A stretch of 64,000 nucleotides of DNA, taken from positions 1,178,001 to 1,242,000 of the forward strand of contig NZ_CP046128.1 of the NCBI RefSeq assembly GCF_038738535.1. Reading direction: 5' to 3'. Source of the stretch: Bacillus pumilus (lineage in GTDB: Bacteria > Bacillota > Bacilli > Bacillales > Bacillaceae). Position numbers and translations under genes: made by a program. Below are positions 62,839 to 64,000 of the stretch, one piece after another. The notes beneath the pieces were generated by a model. It was not told the DNA's origin, did not search any database, and saw nothing but the letters and a program-made list of their open reading frames with translations. Positions within the stretch are counted from its first letter, which is position 1. Each line of letters starts with the position of its first letter.

Positions 62839-63702
62839 TCACATATGAGTTATGCCCATTAACTCCATAAATCGTGAGAGGGCACTGGTCATGTACGAAT
62901 CGCGGCGCCTTATAAACACAGTGGGCACGATTCTATGTGGTTCCGGTAATGGATGACAGGTAAATCTGCCTTGCATCCGAGCTTCAACCATAGATTTTGG
63001 TAATACGGTGACTCCTAGCCCGTTTTCAACGCATTTAAGCACGCCCTCTAAAGTGCCATATTCCATTACCTTCATCGAAGCAAAGCCATTGCTCTCTAAC
63101 CATCGCTGCCAACGCCCCAAATAGATGCAATGCGCGAATGACGAAAGCAATGGTTCATGTAAAATTGATTCTACCTGGAATTCCTCCCGGGAGTAGCTTG
63201 TAATCAGAACAAGTGATTCTTCCAATACAGGGTACTCAATAATGTCCGGATGAAGAATTGGCCCATCAACCAATGCACCGTCTACCTTGTAGTTAAGAAT
63301 AGCACTAACCTGATCTACAGTAGGTGCCATATACATGCTCAATTCTACTTGTGGAAATGTCTTATGATATTCTGTAAAAATGATTGGCAATCTTGTAGAA
63401 GCGGTTGACTCTATAGATCCGATGTGTAAAGTTCCCCGCGGAGTAGAGGAAAGCTTTACTGCCTCTATCGCTTCTTCAAAATCGTAGAGTAATTTGTTTA
63501 CATATGGCAACAGTTCACGTCCTGCAGGCGTTAAGGATATCTTCTTGTGATATCGATAGAGAAGAGGAACACCTAATTCTTGTTCAAGACGTTGGATTCG
63601 TGCAGTGACATTCGACTGCACATAATTTAATTTCTCAGCAGCTTTTGTAATGCTTTGTTCAATAGCTACTGCTTTAAATATTTCCAAAGATTTAATATCC
63701 AA
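62839..63702 (-). CDS. LysR-family transcriptional regulator
   Basis: 287 aa from a TTG at 63702 behind AAAAGGAG. N-terminal helix-turn-helix SITKAAEKLNYVQSNVTARIQRLEQELG in residues 15-45; substrate-binding domain from residue 90 (GTLHIGSIESTASTRLPIIF). It is divergent from the cupin gene that starts at 63890 and may control it, as LysR proteins often do. Confidence 0.85.
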   Translation of the reverse strand: MDIKSLEIFKAVAIEQSITKAAEKLNYVQSNVTARIQRLEQELGVPLLYRYHKKISLTPAGRELLPYVNKLLYDFEEAIEAVKLSSTPRGTLHIGSIESTASTRLPIIFTEYHKTFPQVELSMYMAPTVDQVSAILNYKVDGALVDGPILHPDIIEYPVLEESLVLITSYSREEFQVESILHEPLLSSFAHCIYLGRWQRWLESNGFASMKVMEYGTLEGVLKCVENGLGVTVLPKSMVEARMQGRFTCHPLPEPHRIVPTVFIRRRDSYMTSALSRFMELMGITHM

Positions 63703-63889
63703 AATAACGCTCCTTTTGCATCGCAAATTGTGATGAACTATACACTATTTTTTGATTTTACGTGATCCAATAGAATAAGTAAACTTAATGATATAAGAGA
63801 TTTATCATGAGGAGGAGAATTGAGAGATAGGAAATTTTAGCTAGGAAAAGATAAAACAGGCGTTTCCAATTAAATGAGGAGGGAATTTA

Positions 63890-64000
63890 TTGATTTCAAA
63901 GATTAATATCCAAGAGAAATTTTTGCAAATAAATGCTTATTGGAATCCTAGAATAAGTGGAGAGTTGAACGACTCATACATTAAAATGGTAAAAATTAAG
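63890..64000 (+). CDS. Cupin-domain protein, 5' part only
   Basis: Only the first 37 codons lie in the window. TTG start six bases after GAGGAGGG. The stretch KINIQEKFLQINAYWNPRI and the following GELNDSYIKMVKIK match the beginning of small cupin proteins of Bacilli, whose metal-binding His residues would come next. Divergent from the LysR gene. Confidence 0.65.
   Translation, partial: MISKINIQEKFLQINAYWNPRISGELNDSYIKMVKIK

Noticed and set aside
1..64000. CRISPR arrays, insertion sequences, tRNA or rRNA genes
   Set aside because: No regularly spaced repeats, transposase motifs, cloverleaf-like sequences or rRNA signature stretches were seen on either strand.

Overview
The window is chromosomal DNA from a low-GC Gram-positive of the Bacillus pumilus group (B. 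pumilus, B. safensis or B. altitudinis type). Strong AGGAGG-type ribosome sites, many intrinsic terminators, TTG/GTG starts, T-box and riboswitch leaders, and a gene order that follows the B. subtilis segment from PBSX through spoIIS, pit, steT, htrA, proG, dpp-ykf, ykkCD, proBA, ohr, metE and ykoGHIJ to mgtE all point to this group. No rRNA, tRNA, insertion sequence or CRISPR array was seen.

Region 1 (1-8.2 kb): a broken flavin monooxygenase, a soluble chemoreceptor-like protein, and a YjqB-type poly-gamma-glutamate hydrolase. Then comes what looks like a collapsed PBSX locus: the first gene, xkdA, lies directly beside the last, the xlyA amidase, with no phage body between. Next is the spoIIS toxin-antitoxin locus, where a small SpoIISC-like antitoxin gene sits in an exact 172-bp tandem duplication, followed by pit-ykaA (phosphate transport) and an ASCH protein.

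Region 2 (8.4-22.2 kb): secreted gamma-glutamyltranspeptidase; a galactitol-type PTS (IIA, IIC, IIB) with a zinc dehydrogenase and two cre-like sites; and an acetoin dehydrogenase operon (acoABCL) extended by two short-chain dehydrogenases and followed by a SorC-type regulator instead of the usual AcoR.

Region 3 (22.2-37.1 kb): steT, mhqA with its MhqR box, htrA, proG, and the CodY-box-preceded dppABCDE-ykfABCD operon, which imports and breaks down murein-type peptides. Two copies of a roughly 119-bp inverted-repeat-ended element flank steT and mhqA; a remnant lies at 50.3 kb.

Region 4 (37.1-50.3 kb): ykgA, ykhA, a PadR/DUF1129 pair under a long palindrome, a fused Ada DNA-repair protein, the guanidine-I riboswitch with the ykkCD exporter, purU, the proline T-box with proBA, a Rap-Phr signalling pair, and the ohrA/ohrR/ohrB peroxide system.

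Region 5 (50.3-64 kb): guaD; metE behind a cobalamin riboswitch; the intracellular protease ispA; the ykoGH two-component system with two PepSY proteins, each preceded by the same direct repeat; a class V aminotransferase; the M-box and mgtE; a lipoprotein; a LysR regulator; and the start of a cupin gene. Between the M-box terminator and mgtE is a 30-codon leader ORF with a DPDP stretch. It overlaps two mutually exclusive hairpins, one of which hides the mgtE ribosome site. This is the best candidate here for an undescribed regulatory system.
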